Below are positions 28,531 to 35,563 of a stretch of DNA of 64,000 nt, piece by piece. Both the position numbers and the translations under genes were made by a program. Origin of the DNA: Corynebacterium aurimucosum ATCC 700975 (GTDB lineage: Bacteria > Actinomycetota > Actinomycetes > Mycobacteriales > Mycobacteriaceae); NCBI RefSeq assembly GCF_000022905.1, contig NC_012590.1, forward strand, positions 310,001-374,000, in the 5' to 3' direction. Numbering within the stretch: the stretch's first letter is position 1; the number at the start of each line of letters is the position of its first letter. Under the pieces are notes generated by a model. That model was not told the DNA's origin. It saw only the letters and a list, made by a program, of their open reading frames with translations, and ran no database searches.

Positions 28531-29508
28531 ATGAGCATTGCTCGCCGCCCCCGCCGCCTACGCCAGAACCCGGCTTTTCGGGATTTGGTTGCGGAAACGT
28601 CGCTGCGCCCCTCCGACCTCATCCTCCCGATGTTCGTGGTCGACGGTCTGAATGAACCCCGTGACATCCCCTCCATGCCGGGCGTGCAGCAGCACAGCCT
28701 GGATTCCCTCAAGCGTGCCGCGCACGAGGCCCTCGATGCGGGCGTGACCTGCGTTGACCTCTTCGGCGTGCCCCGTGAGGAGGATAAGGACGCGACCGGC
28801 TCCGTGGCCTGGGACCCGCAGGGCATCCTCAACGTGGCTATCGCGGAGCTGCGCCAAGAATTCGGCGATGACCTCATCGTCATGGCGGATACCTGCCTCG
28901 ATGAGTTCACCTCCCACGGCCACTGCGGTGTGATCGATGACCAGGGCCGCGTGCTTAACGATGAAACCGTGGAGCTCTACCAGGATATGGCCCGCTCCCA
29001 GGCCCGCGCTGGTGCGCACATGGTCAGCCCCTCGGGCATGATGGACGGCCAGATTGCCGCCATCCGTGAGGCTCTCGATGAGGCCGGCCACGAGGATGTC
29101 GCCATCATGGCCTACTCGGCCAAGTACGCCTCGGCCTTCTTCGGCCCCTTCCGCGATGCCGTGGGCTCCTCCCTGGAGGGCGACCGCCGTACCTACCAGC
29201 AGGACCCGCGCAATTTCCGCGAGTCCATGCTGGAGGTGGATCTGGACATCGAGGAAGGCGCGGACATCGTCATGGTTAAGCCTGGCCTGCCGTACCTCGA
29301 TGTGCTGGCCGGTGCTGTCGAGCGCTCCTCCGTTCCGGTAGCTGTCTACCAGGTCTCCGGCGAGTACGCGATGATTCAGGCCGCTTCCCAGAACGGGTGG
29401 ATCGATGGCGAGGCCGTTATGCTGGAGTCCTTGACCGCGTTCAAGCGCGCGGGCGCGGATCAGATCCTGACCTACTTCGCCACGGACGCCGCCCGCTTGC
29501 TCAAGTAA
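28531..29508 (+). CDS. hemB: Delta-aminolevulinic acid dehydratase (porphobilinogen synthase)
   Basis: Condenses two 5-aminolevulinates into porphobilinogen. 325 residues; Schiff-base lysines in MAYSAKYASAFFGPFRDA and VMVKPGLPYLDVL; flap region DRRTYQQDPRN. The metal site reads ADTCLDEFTSHGHCGVI: first and third cysteines of the zinc cluster are kept while the second is Asp, intermediate between Zn-type and Mg-type enzymes. ATG 28531 follows AAAGGAGAG. It is followed after ten bases by a membrane protein gene in the same operon. Confidence 0.97.
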   Translation: MSIARRPRRLRQNPAFRDLVAETSLRPSDLILPMFVVDGLNEPRDIPSMPGVQQHSLDSLKRAAHEALDAGVTCVDLFGVPREEDKDATGSVAWDPQGILNVAIAELRQEFGDDLIVMADTCLDEFTSHGHCGVIDDQGRVLNDETVELYQDMARSQARAGAHMVSPSGMMDGQIAAIREALDEAGHEDVAIMAYSAKYASAFFGPFRDAVGSSLEGDRRTYQQDPRNFRESMLEVDLDIEEGADIVMVKPGLPYLDVLAGAVERSSVPVAVYQVSGEYAMIQAASQNGWIDGEAVMLESLTAFKRAGADQILTYFATDAARLLK

Positions 29509-29518
29509 AAGGAGAATC

Positions 29519-30232
29519 GTGACGTTCAGCCCGAACACAGCCTCGTCGGCTAAGCAACCGGCGGGGCAGGACAAGGAGCCGGAAAAGGAGCAGCCCAAGC
29601 GCACCGAAGCTGTCTCCCTCATGCTCAAGGTGTGGACCGTTGCCCTGGTATTCGAGGTGGTGCACCTAGTCCTGAGCATCGTGCTGACCCTGTTGAATAG
29701 GGAGGAGCTCTTCGCCCAGGCCCGCACCACCGCGGAGTCCGCAGCGGAGAAGTCCGGGCAGGACGTTAGCGATGCCCTCGTACAGCTCGTGGGCTATGGC
29801 TCGGTGGCGTTCAGCTCGCTGATTTCACTCGCCATCGTGGTGCTGCTGGGCATCATGCTGGGCTTTATCCACAAGAACTCCAAGGCAGCCGGTACTGGCC
29901 GGCGCCTGTGGTTCGCCTTCTCTCTCTACTTTGCCCTCCGCGTACTCATCGTCTTCATCAGCAGCCCCGCCGGGGCGAGCGCGCCGGATTGGCTCTTCCT
30001 GCTCGACGGTGCCGTGCAGATCCTCGTCGGCGTGGCGGCTGTGATGGGCTTGATGTTCTCGACCAAGGAGGAAGTACTCGAGTACACCGGCGAGATGGAG
30101 CAGCTGCGCCAGATGCGCAAGGAGATGGAGGAGCAGCGCCGCCAGGAAAACCTGGAGGAGCGCGAGAAGAAGAACAAGGACAATAAAGAAAAGGACAGGG
30201 AGAAAGAAGACAGCAAGGGCGGCAAGCGATGA
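29519..30232 (+). CDS. Conserved corynebacterial membrane protein with basic-acidic coiled tail
   Basis: 237 residues. Cytosolic start, then four hydrophobic segments (VWTVALVFEVVHLVLSIVLTL; VAFSSLISLAIVVLLGIMLG; LWFAFSLYFALRVLIVFIS; LLDGAVQILVGVAAVMGLM) and a charged coiled-coil tail from about 175 made of E/K/R repeats. It lies between hemB and hemE as in other corynebacteria. GTG 29519 follows AAGGAGAA. The stop overlaps the next start (ATGA). Function unknown; a partner of the adjoining membrane protein is likely. Confidence 0.85.
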   Translation: MTFSPNTASSAKQPAGQDKEPEKEQPKRTEAVSLMLKVWTVALVFEVVHLVLSIVLTLLNREELFAQARTTAESAAEKSGQDVSDALVQLVGYGSVAFSSLISLAIVVLLGIMLGFIHKNSKAAGTGRRLWFAFSLYFALRVLIVFISSPAGASAPDWLFLLDGAVQILVGVAAVMGLMFSTKEEVLEYTGEMEQLRQMRKEMEEQRRQENLEEREKKNKDNKEKDREKEDSKGGKR

Positions 30233-30726
30233 GCGAGCGCCCCGGTCCCGCGGACTATAACCGCCGCCCACGCCGCCACAAGAAGCAGGGGGAGCAGGAT
30301 TTTTCCACCTGGCCTTCCCAGCTGCGCATTGCCTATTGGGTCTGCGTGATTGCCGCAGTTGTCATGCTCACCGCCGGGATGGTGGGGCTCTTTGGTTCCT
30401 ATACATCGGTGACAAATACTCAGCTCAGCCCGGAACAAGTGGACTATATCCGCTTCAACACACGTTTCGCGGCCATCTCCAACGTGGTGGGTGCCGTCGT
30501 CATTGCGGCGTGCTCCGCGCAGTTGGCAAGCGGCTCGATATGGGCCCGCCGCATCATCACCGCGGTGTCTGCCTACATCATGTTCGTCAGCATTGCGGCG
30601 CTGATCGCGGGCGTGGGCGGGCTGCTCTTGTTGCTCATCCCGATGGCGCTCATGGTTGCCATCTACTTCCTCTTTCACCCGGATTCGACGGCTTTCATCA
30701 AGGCCCGCCGCGCCCAAAACTCCTGA
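30229..30726 (+). CDS. Small membrane protein between hemB and hemE
   Basis: 165 residues with a basic, proline-rich N-terminus (ERPGPADYNRRPRRHKKQ) and four hydrophobic segments: IAYWVCVIAAVVMLTAGMVGL, FAAISNVVGAVVIAACSAQ, IITAVSAYIMFVSIAALIAG and LLLLIPMALMVAIYFLF. It starts four bases inside the preceding gene. Found at the same spot in other corynebacteria; function unknown. Confidence 0.82.
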   Translation: MSERPGPADYNRRPRRHKKQGEQDFSTWPSQLRIAYWVCVIAAVVMLTAGMVGLFGSYTSVTNTQLSPEQVDYIRFNTRFAAISNVVGAVVIAACSAQLASGSIWARRIITAVSAYIMFVSIAALIAGVGGLLLLLIPMALMVAIYFLFHPDSTAFIKARRAQNS

Positions 30727-30737
30727 TTGGCGCCTAC

Positions 30738-30764
30738 TCCAACTTTTGATTCATAATGGACGGT
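30738..30764 (+). promoter_or_regulatory. hemE promoter with shared heme-gene motif
   Basis: TCCAACTTTTG at 30738-30748 is identical to a sequence upstream of hemL (48484) and, inverted, upstream of ccsB (53562). Three bases later CATAAT (30752-30757) is a good -10 ending seven bases before ATG 30765, giving a leaderless hemE mRNA. Confidence 0.55.
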
Positions 30765-31805
30765 ATGTCTCGACTGTCTGATGCGCCGCTGATTGCTGCC
30801 GCTACTGGCCACACGCCCTCCCGCCCGCCCGTCTGGTTCATGCGCCAGGCGGGGCGCTCTTTGCCGGAGTACCGCAAGGTGCGCGAGGGAATCAGCATGC
30901 TGGATTCCTGTTTCATGCCGGAGCTCCTCGCGGAGATTACCCTGCAGCCGGTGCGCCGCCACGATGTTGATGGCGCCATCCTGTTCAGCGATATCGTTGT
31001 CCCGCTCAAGGCCGCGGGCGTCGGTGTGGAGATCGTCCCCGGTCGCGGCCCCGTCATGGATGCACCCGTCCGCACTAAGGAGGACGTGGCCAACCTGCCT
31101 ATCCTCGACGTCGATGTGCCCGAGGTACGCCAGGGCATTGAGATCATTCTGAACGAGCTCACCGACAAGCAGGCCCTCATCGGTTTCGTCGGTGCGCCCT
31201 TCACTCTGGCCAGCTACCTCATTGAGGGTGGCCCCTCGAAGAACCACGAGCGCACCAAGGCCCTGATGCATTCAGATCCGGATACCTGGCACCGCCTCAT
31301 GGAGCGTCTTACCCCGACGATCATCTCCTTCCTGGAGCTCCAGCTGGATGCCGGCATCGACGCGATGCAGCTCTTCGATTCCTGGGCGGGCTACCTCAAC
31401 GAGCGCGATTACCGCGAGTTCGTGCTGCCTTATTCGGAGCAGATCCTCAAGGTCGCGGAGGGCCGCGTGCCGCGCATTCACTTCGGCGTGGGGACCGGCG
31501 AGCTGCTCGGCGCGATGTCGGAGGCCGGTTCTGAGGTCATGGGCGTGGATTACCGCGTGAGCATGGATGCCGCCGCAGCCCGCGTCAACGCGGACATCCT
31601 GCAAGGCAACCTCGACCCGGCTCTGCTGTTCGCCGGCGAGGACGCGGTGCGCAAGGAAGTACGCGCCATCAAGGCAGAAGTAGATGCCGCCCGCGCGGCA
31701 GGCAACCTGCGTGGACACATCTGGAACCTCGGCCACGGCGTGCTGCCGACCACGGAGGCGGAGGCCGTTACCCGTGCCGTCGCCATCATCCACGAGGAGG
31801 GCTAA
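30765..31805 (+). CDS. hemE: Uroporphyrinogen decarboxylase
   Basis: Decarboxylates the four acetate side chains of uroporphyrinogen III to give coproporphyrinogen III, the branch point used by the actinobacterial coproporphyrin-dependent heme route. 346 residues: RPPVWFMRQAGRSLPEYRKV, catalytic Asp in GAILFSDIVVPLKAAGV, FVGAPFTLASYLIEGG, FDSWAGYLN and HFGVGTGELLGAMSEAG. An ATG nine bases earlier (30756) overlaps the -10 element, so ATG 30765 (MSRLSDAPL) is preferred. It ends at the base before the hemY start. Confidence 0.96.
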   Translation: MSRLSDAPLIAAATGHTPSRPPVWFMRQAGRSLPEYRKVREGISMLDSCFMPELLAEITLQPVRRHDVDGAILFSDIVVPLKAAGVGVEIVPGRGPVMDAPVRTKEDVANLPILDVDVPEVRQGIEIILNELTDKQALIGFVGAPFTLASYLIEGGPSKNHERTKALMHSDPDTWHRLMERLTPTIISFLELQLDAGIDAMQLFDSWAGYLNERDYREFVLPYSEQILKVAEGRVPRIHFGVGTGELLGAMSEAGSEVMGVDYRVSMDAAAARVNADILQGNLDPALLFAGEDAVRKEVRAIKAEVDAARAAGNLRGHIWNLGHGVLPTTEAEAVTRAVAIIHEEG

Positions 31806-33188
31806 ATGAAGATCGCGATCATCGGTGCGGGCCTCGCGGGCCTCACCGCGGCATGGGAAATCAAGCAGAACACTGAGGGCTCCCACGACATCTTCGTCTT
31901 CGAAGCAGCCGACCGCATCGGCGGCAAGCTGCACACCGTGGCCTTCAACGGCGGTCCGACGGACATGGGCGCGGAGGCCTTCATCCGCCGCCGCCAGGAC
32001 GCTGTGGACTTCTTCACGGAGCTCGGCCTGCAGGATTCCTTCGTGGAGCCCAATCCGGAGTTGCGCCCGCGCGTGTACACCGGCGGCGAGCTGCACTTCC
32101 TGCCGCAGGGCGGGGTCATGGGTATTCCTTCCGAGCCGCAGGACTTCTTCTCCGAGGCGACCAACGAGCGCATCACCAACGAGCAGCCCTTCGAGTGGGA
32201 AATCGGTGGGGATGTGTCCGTGGGCCAGCTTGTGCGCCAGCAGTACGGCGATGACGTGGTGGACCACGTGGTCTCCGCGCTGCTCGGTGGTGTCTACTCC
32301 TGCTCGGCCGATGATCTGGGCCTGCGCGCCACGGTTCCGCACCTGGCAGCCACGCTGGACTCCCTGGCGAAGGACGGCCCCGTCACACTGTCGGCGGCAA
32401 TCAAGCAGATCGAGTCCGGCCGCAGCCCGGCCGAGGGCTCCGTCTTCGGCACCTTTAAGGGCGGCTATGCCGAGCTTTATGAGGCCCTCGCTGAGAAGTC
32501 CGGTGCGCAGATCCACCTGGACACCTTCGTTTCCGGCGTGACGCGCAAGGGTGATGCCTTCGAGGTCAAGGGCGCGCCGGGGGATATCGGTCCCTTCGAC
32601 CGCGTGCTCTTTGCCACCCCGGCACCCACGACTGCGCGCCTGCTCAAGGCCGTGGCCCCCGAGGCCGCCCAGGAGCTGTCCACTGTCCAGTTGGCCTCCT
32701 CTGTGGTCGTTGGCTTCAACTTCGCCTCTGCCACGGATCCGGAGGGCAACTCCCTTCCGGAGGCCACCGGCATTCTCGTCGCCTCGGATGAGCCCGGCGT
32801 GCACGCCAAGGCCTTCACACTCTCCTCTAATAAGTGGCCGCACCTGAACGAGCGCGAGGGCTTCCTCGTGCGCGCCTCCTTCGGCCGCTTCGGCGATGAT
32901 GCCCTCGTGCGCGCGGAGGAGGACGACCTGGTGGACTATGCCCTCGATGACCTGCAGAAGATCACAGGCTTCGACGGCCGCGCCGCCGGCGTGGAGGAGA
33001 TCTACACGCAGCGCTGGTTCGGCGGCATCCCCCGCTATGACGAAAAGCACCTGGCCACCGTTGCCGCGGTCCGCGCCAAGCTTGCCGACGTCCCCGGTAT
33101 CGCCACCGCCGGCGCCTGGGCCGATGGAGTCGGCGTGCCCGCCGTCATCGCGGGCGCCCGTGCTGCCGCGCAGGCACTCGTCAGCTAG
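31806..33188 (+). CDS. hemY: Coproporphyrinogen III / protoporphyrinogen oxidase (HemY, CgoX type)
   Basis: FAD enzyme of 460 residues oxidising, in actinobacteria, coproporphyrinogen III to coproporphyrin III. N-terminal dinucleotide-binding motif KIAIIGAGLAGLTAAWEIKQ, RIGGKLHTVAFNGGPTDMGA, VSALLGGVYSCSADDLGLR, substrate region GTFKGGYAELYEALAEKS and C-terminal FAD motif ATAGAWADGVGVPAVIAGAR. ATG 31806 follows directly on the hemE stop. In related genomes hemL comes next; here about 15 kb of accessory genes separate them. Confidence 0.94.
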   Translation: MKIAIIGAGLAGLTAAWEIKQNTEGSHDIFVFEAADRIGGKLHTVAFNGGPTDMGAEAFIRRRQDAVDFFTELGLQDSFVEPNPELRPRVYTGGELHFLPQGGVMGIPSEPQDFFSEATNERITNEQPFEWEIGGDVSVGQLVRQQYGDDVVDHVVSALLGGVYSCSADDLGLRATVPHLAATLDSLAKDGPVTLSAAIKQIESGRSPAEGSVFGTFKGGYAELYEALAEKSGAQIHLDTFVSGVTRKGDAFEVKGAPGDIGPFDRVLFATPAPTTARLLKAVAPEAAQELSTVQLASSVVVGFNFASATDPEGNSLPEATGILVASDEPGVHAKAFTLSSNKWPHLNEREGFLVRASFGRFGDDALVRAEEDDLVDYALDDLQKITGFDGRAAGVEEIYTQRWFGGIPRYDEKHLATVAAVRAKLADVPGIATAGAWADGVGVPAVIAGARAAAQALVS

Positions 33189-33237
33189 CTCGCTGTCGGC
33201 GCCTGCCTTTTGGCACCTCACACAAAGGGCGCGCCGC

Positions 33238-33351
33238 AAAAGGCATCTGATAAAAGGCATCTTTGGGTCTAAAAACGCCATTTGCCAAGCATAAAAGGCG
33301 TTTTGGCCGTGAAAACGCCTTATGACTGATGCCTTTTGTCAGATGCCTTTT
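33238..33351. repeat. Nested palindromic intergenic repeat, copy B
   Basis: Perfect 12-bp outer arms AAAAGGCATCTG (33238-33249) / CAGATGCCTTTT (33340-33351); second pair AAAAGGCATC (33252-33261) / GATGCCTTTT (33328-33337); inner AAAACGCC (33272-33279) / GGCGTTTT (33297-33304) and a further GAAAACGCC (33311-33319). It lies between convergent hemY and yoeB, at the left border of the accessory block. No flanking target duplication is evident. Confidence 0.8.
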
Positions 33352-33382
33352 AGACAGAGGTGATACGGGAAGTTGACGCTAG

Positions 33383-33637
33383 CTAGTAGTGGTATCTGCA
33401 CCCAGCAATCTCGATGGTCACGCCCTTAATGCGATAGATCAGTCGGTGCTCTTCCGTAATTCGCCGAGACCAGAACCCGGCTAACTCGAACTTGAGTGGT
33501 TCGGGTTTTCCTATCCCTTCATTGCCGTTTCGTGCAATGTCTTTAATGAGGCTATTGATTCTCTTGAGGATCTTCTTGTTGTGAGCTTGCCACCAGAGGT
33601 AGTCCTCCCACGCTTCCTCTGTCCACGAAAGAATCAT
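33383..33637 (-). CDS. yoeB: YoeB-type ribosome-dependent mRNA interferase toxin
   Basis: 84 residues, full family length. ILSWTEEAWEDYLWWQAHNK, RINSLIKDIARNG, GKPEPLKFELAGFWSRRI, and the C-terminal catalytic region EEHRLIYRIKG ... CRYHY with catalytic Glu, Arg, His and terminal Tyr as in E. coli YoeB. It cleaves mRNA at the ribosomal A site when released from YefM. It starts five bases after the antitoxin gene. Full-length and intact. Confidence 0.95.
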   Translation of the reverse strand: MILSWTEEAWEDYLWWQAHNKKILKRINSLIKDIARNGNEGIGKPEPLKFELAGFWSRRITEEHRLIYRIKGVTIEIAGCRYHY

Positions 33638-33642
33638 GAAGC

Positions 33643-33900
33643 TTAGTCTTCCTCAATGAGTTCGTGCTCCGTTGCTTCCCCGGTGTTGAGACTCTCGATG
33701 GAGTCAAGCAGGCGCTGCGCATTGCGAGGGGAACGCAGAAGGTAAGCGGTTTCGCGAAGAGAGTTGTAGTCATCTAAGGAAACGATGACTGCAGACTCAT
33801 GACCACTGCGAGTGATGATGACTTCTTCACGGTCATCAACGACTGACTGTAGGACCTCGGCGTATCTTGCTCGCGATTCCGAGTAGGACATGGTTTTCAT
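33643..33900 (-). CDS. yefM: YefM-type antitoxin (Phd/YefM family)
   Basis: 85 residues. N-terminal DNA-binding/dimerisation domain (MSYSESRARYAEVLQSVVDD, EEVIITRSGHESAVIVSLDD YNSL) and a flexible acidic tail (SLNTGEATEHELIEED) that covers the toxin active site. First gene of the toxin-antitoxin operon, 14 bases downstream of a tandem TGTACA operator; YefM with YoeB as co-repressor binds such sites. ATG 33900 is used, with GGGAG six bases upstream. Confidence 0.94.
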   Translation of the reverse strand: MKTMSYSESRARYAEVLQSVVDDREEVIITRSGHESAVIVSLDDYNSLRETAYLLRSPRNAQRLLDSIESLNTGEATEHELIEED

Positions 33901-33914
33901 AAGCTACTCCCTTC

Positions 33915-33934
33915 TTGTACAAGAAACTGTACAA
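33915..33934 (-). promoter_or_regulatory. YefM-YoeB autoregulatory operator
   Basis: TTGTACA (33915-33921) and TGTACAA (33928-33934): two TGTACA hexamers 12 bp centre to centre, the core and spacing described for the E. coli yefM-yoeB operator. They form a larger inverted repeat just ahead of yefM. Confidence 0.8.
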
Positions 33935-33967
33935 CGAAAAGGGGATGAGCGCTAGAGAGGTTTCAGT

Positions 33968-35479
33968 TTATGGGGCCACGTGAACGGTGCGCGTCAGATT
34001 GAGCTGCTCGCATACGTGCTCGTCGTGGCTGACTAGGATGAATGCCCCGCGGTAGCTCGTGAGCACCTCAACCAGCCAGTCGGTGGTGGGGATATCGAGG
34101 TTGTTCGTCGGTTCGTCGAGAAGCAGAAAGCGCGGTGCCGGGTCGCTGAGCAGGACGCGGGCGATTTCGACGCGGAAGCACTCGCCACCAGAAAGCTGGC
34201 CCACGGGCTGGTGGATCTTGTCGTTGATGAAGAGTATTTGCGCCAGCTGGTCGCGCAGGAATTGCGGGTCCGCGCTGGGGTTGGCCTCCCGCACGATGTC
34301 GAACACCGACTTCTCCGCGGGCAAGACGATGCGTTGGCGGATGTATCCGCAGGGCAGCGCGTACTCGACGTCGCCCTGAGCAACGCGGTTGAGGAAGGTG
34401 GTCTTGCCGCTGCCGTTGGGGCCGGCGAGGCGAACACGCTCGGGGCCAGTAATACTGAGCAGATCGCTGACCAACACGCGGGTGCCCGCGGGCAGCTCAG
34501 TGCCGGGGAGATCGATGTGGACATGGGTGTCGTCGCGAAGCGCGCGCTGTGCCTTGTCGTGCGCCGACTGGGCTGCAGCCACTGCATCGTTGGCCTGTTG
34601 AGAACGCCCAGCGGCCGAGCGCTCGGAACGGTTCTTGTCTAAGCCCATGGCCATGCCGGGTTTGCGCTTCGAGGCGGCGAAGTTCTTGCCGCGACGGGCA
34701 TCGCGGGCAATGCGGGTCTGCATGGCGGCGCGCTCGCGGATCTGTTTGCGGTGTTCGGCCTTGGTTTCCCTGACCTTGGCCTGCACGGAATCCTGCTCAG
34801 CATCAATCGCTGCGCGGTAGGAGGAGTAGTTTCCCTCGAATTCGCGCAGTGTTCCGTGGTAGAGTTCCGCAATGCTATCCGCGTGCTCGAGGAGCTCGCG
34901 GTCGTGCGAGACGACGAGAACCGGCATCGGCGCGGTGCGAATGAGCTCGAGGAGGCGCTGGCGCGATTCTGAGTCCAGGTTGTTGGTGGGCTCGTCGAGT
35001 ATGAGGAAATCCGGCTTGCGAAAGAATGCGGCGGTCAGCGCCACTGTCACGGCTTCACCACCCGACACTGTGCCGATAGTGCGATCCAGCGGGAAGGGGA
35101 TACCCGCAGCGTCGAGAGCCCCCTCGATGCGCTCTGCCAAATCCCACTGCTCACCAACAGTGGCGGCGAGCTCTTCCGAGTATTCGCCAGCCTCAATGCG
35201 GGCAATGGCGCTGAGGACATCTGTTGCGCCAAAGACATCGGCGATGGTGTCAGACGTGTGGAGGCCTAAATCCTGGTCGACATAGAGGACTGAGCCCGCG
35301 GATACCGTTCCCGAACTCGGGGCAATAAGGCCTGCAAGGACCTTGGCTAGCGTTGATTTTCCGGAGCCATTCGCCCCCACCAAGCCCATGAAGTGGGAAG
35401 AAAACGTGCCGGTGAGTTCCGTGAAACACGGGGTGCCGTCGGGCCAGACGACGGTGAGATGAGAAAAAGAAATAGGCAT
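33968..35479 (-). CDS. ABC-F family ATPase (ribosome protection / translation factor type)
   Basis: 503 residues, two ABC domains and no membrane segment. Domain 1: Walker A LVGANGSGKSTLAKVL, signature VSGGEAVTVAL, Walker B DFLILDEPTNNLDSES. A basic linker of about 85 residues (EGNYSSYRAAIDAEQ, then KQIRERAAMQTRIARDARRG) and domain 2: LAGPNGSGKTTFLNR, LSGGECFRVEIARVLL, FLLLDEPTNNLDIP. This is the ABC-F layout; members protect ribosomes from antibiotics or help translation. It is third in a minus-strand operon after an ABC ATPase and permease. ATG 35479 (MPISFSHLT) has AAGGTGG eight bases upstream; a GTG at 35491 is less likely. Its start codon lies in an inverted repeat with an upstream leader ORF, suggesting drug-inducible control. 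Confidence 0.93.
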   Translation of the reverse strand: MPISFSHLTVVWPDGTPCFTELTGTFSSHFMGLVGANGSGKSTLAKVLAGLIAPSSGTVSAGSVLYVDQDLGLHTSDTIADVFGATDVLSAIARIEAGEYSEELAATVGEQWDLAERIEGALDAAGIPFPLDRTIGTVSGGEAVTVALTAAFFRKPDFLILDEPTNNLDSESRQRLLELIRTAPMPVLVVSHDRELLEHADSIAELYHGTLREFEGNYSSYRAAIDAEQDSVQAKVRETKAEHRKQIRERAAMQTRIARDARRGKNFAASKRKPGMAMGLDKNRSERSAAGRSQQANDAVAAAQSAHDKAQRALRDDTHVHIDLPGTELPAGTRVLVSDLLSITGPERVRLAGPNGSGKTTFLNRVAQGDVEYALPCGYIRQRIVLPAEKSVFDIVREANPSADPQFLRDQLAQILFINDKIHQPVGQLSGGECFRVEIARVLLSDPAPRFLLLDEPTNNLDIPTTDWLVEVLTSYRGAFILVSHDEHVCEQLNLTRTVHVAP

Positions 35480-35547
35480 GAAGAAATCCACCTTCGAGTA
35501 AGTCGCGTAAAAGAGTGACGTCGAATTAGGAATGAATCTTCATGCCT
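35474..35547 (-). promoter_or_regulatory. Candidate translational attenuator of the ABC-F gene
   Basis: Perfect 11-bp inverted repeat: AGGCATGAAGA around the leader ORF start (minus strand of 35537-35547) and TCTTCATGCCT around the ABC-F start (minus strand of 35474-35484). The ABC-F ribosome site lies in the 52-base loop and its ATG inside the stem. Upstream, minus-strand TAGTCT (35556-35551), 18 bases after TTGCGC, predicts transcription starting at or just before the 5' arm. Confidence 0.6.
35526..35543 (-). CDS. Putative leader peptide MKIHS
   Basis: Five sense codons (Met-Lys-Ile-His-Ser) and TAA, ending 46 bases before the ABC-F ATG. The ATG is seven bases after a TAGTCT -10 and would be translated from a leaderless RNA. 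Short leader ORFs that stall ribosomes in the presence of a drug precede many ABC-F and Erm resistance genes. Such a short ORF can arise by chance; the support is its exact placement in the stem. Confidence 0.4.
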   Translation of the reverse strand: MKIHS

Positions 35548-35563
35548 GAAAGACTAGCCCCGG

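Noticed and set aside
31272..33281. 669-codon open frame on the minus strand
   Set aside because: Antisense shadow of hemE and hemY, no domain recognised, low-complexity Gly/Arg/His-rich translation.
19021..33351. CRISPR array
   Set aside because: The repeated modules are palindromic and only two copies 14 kb apart exist; there are no spacers or cas genes.
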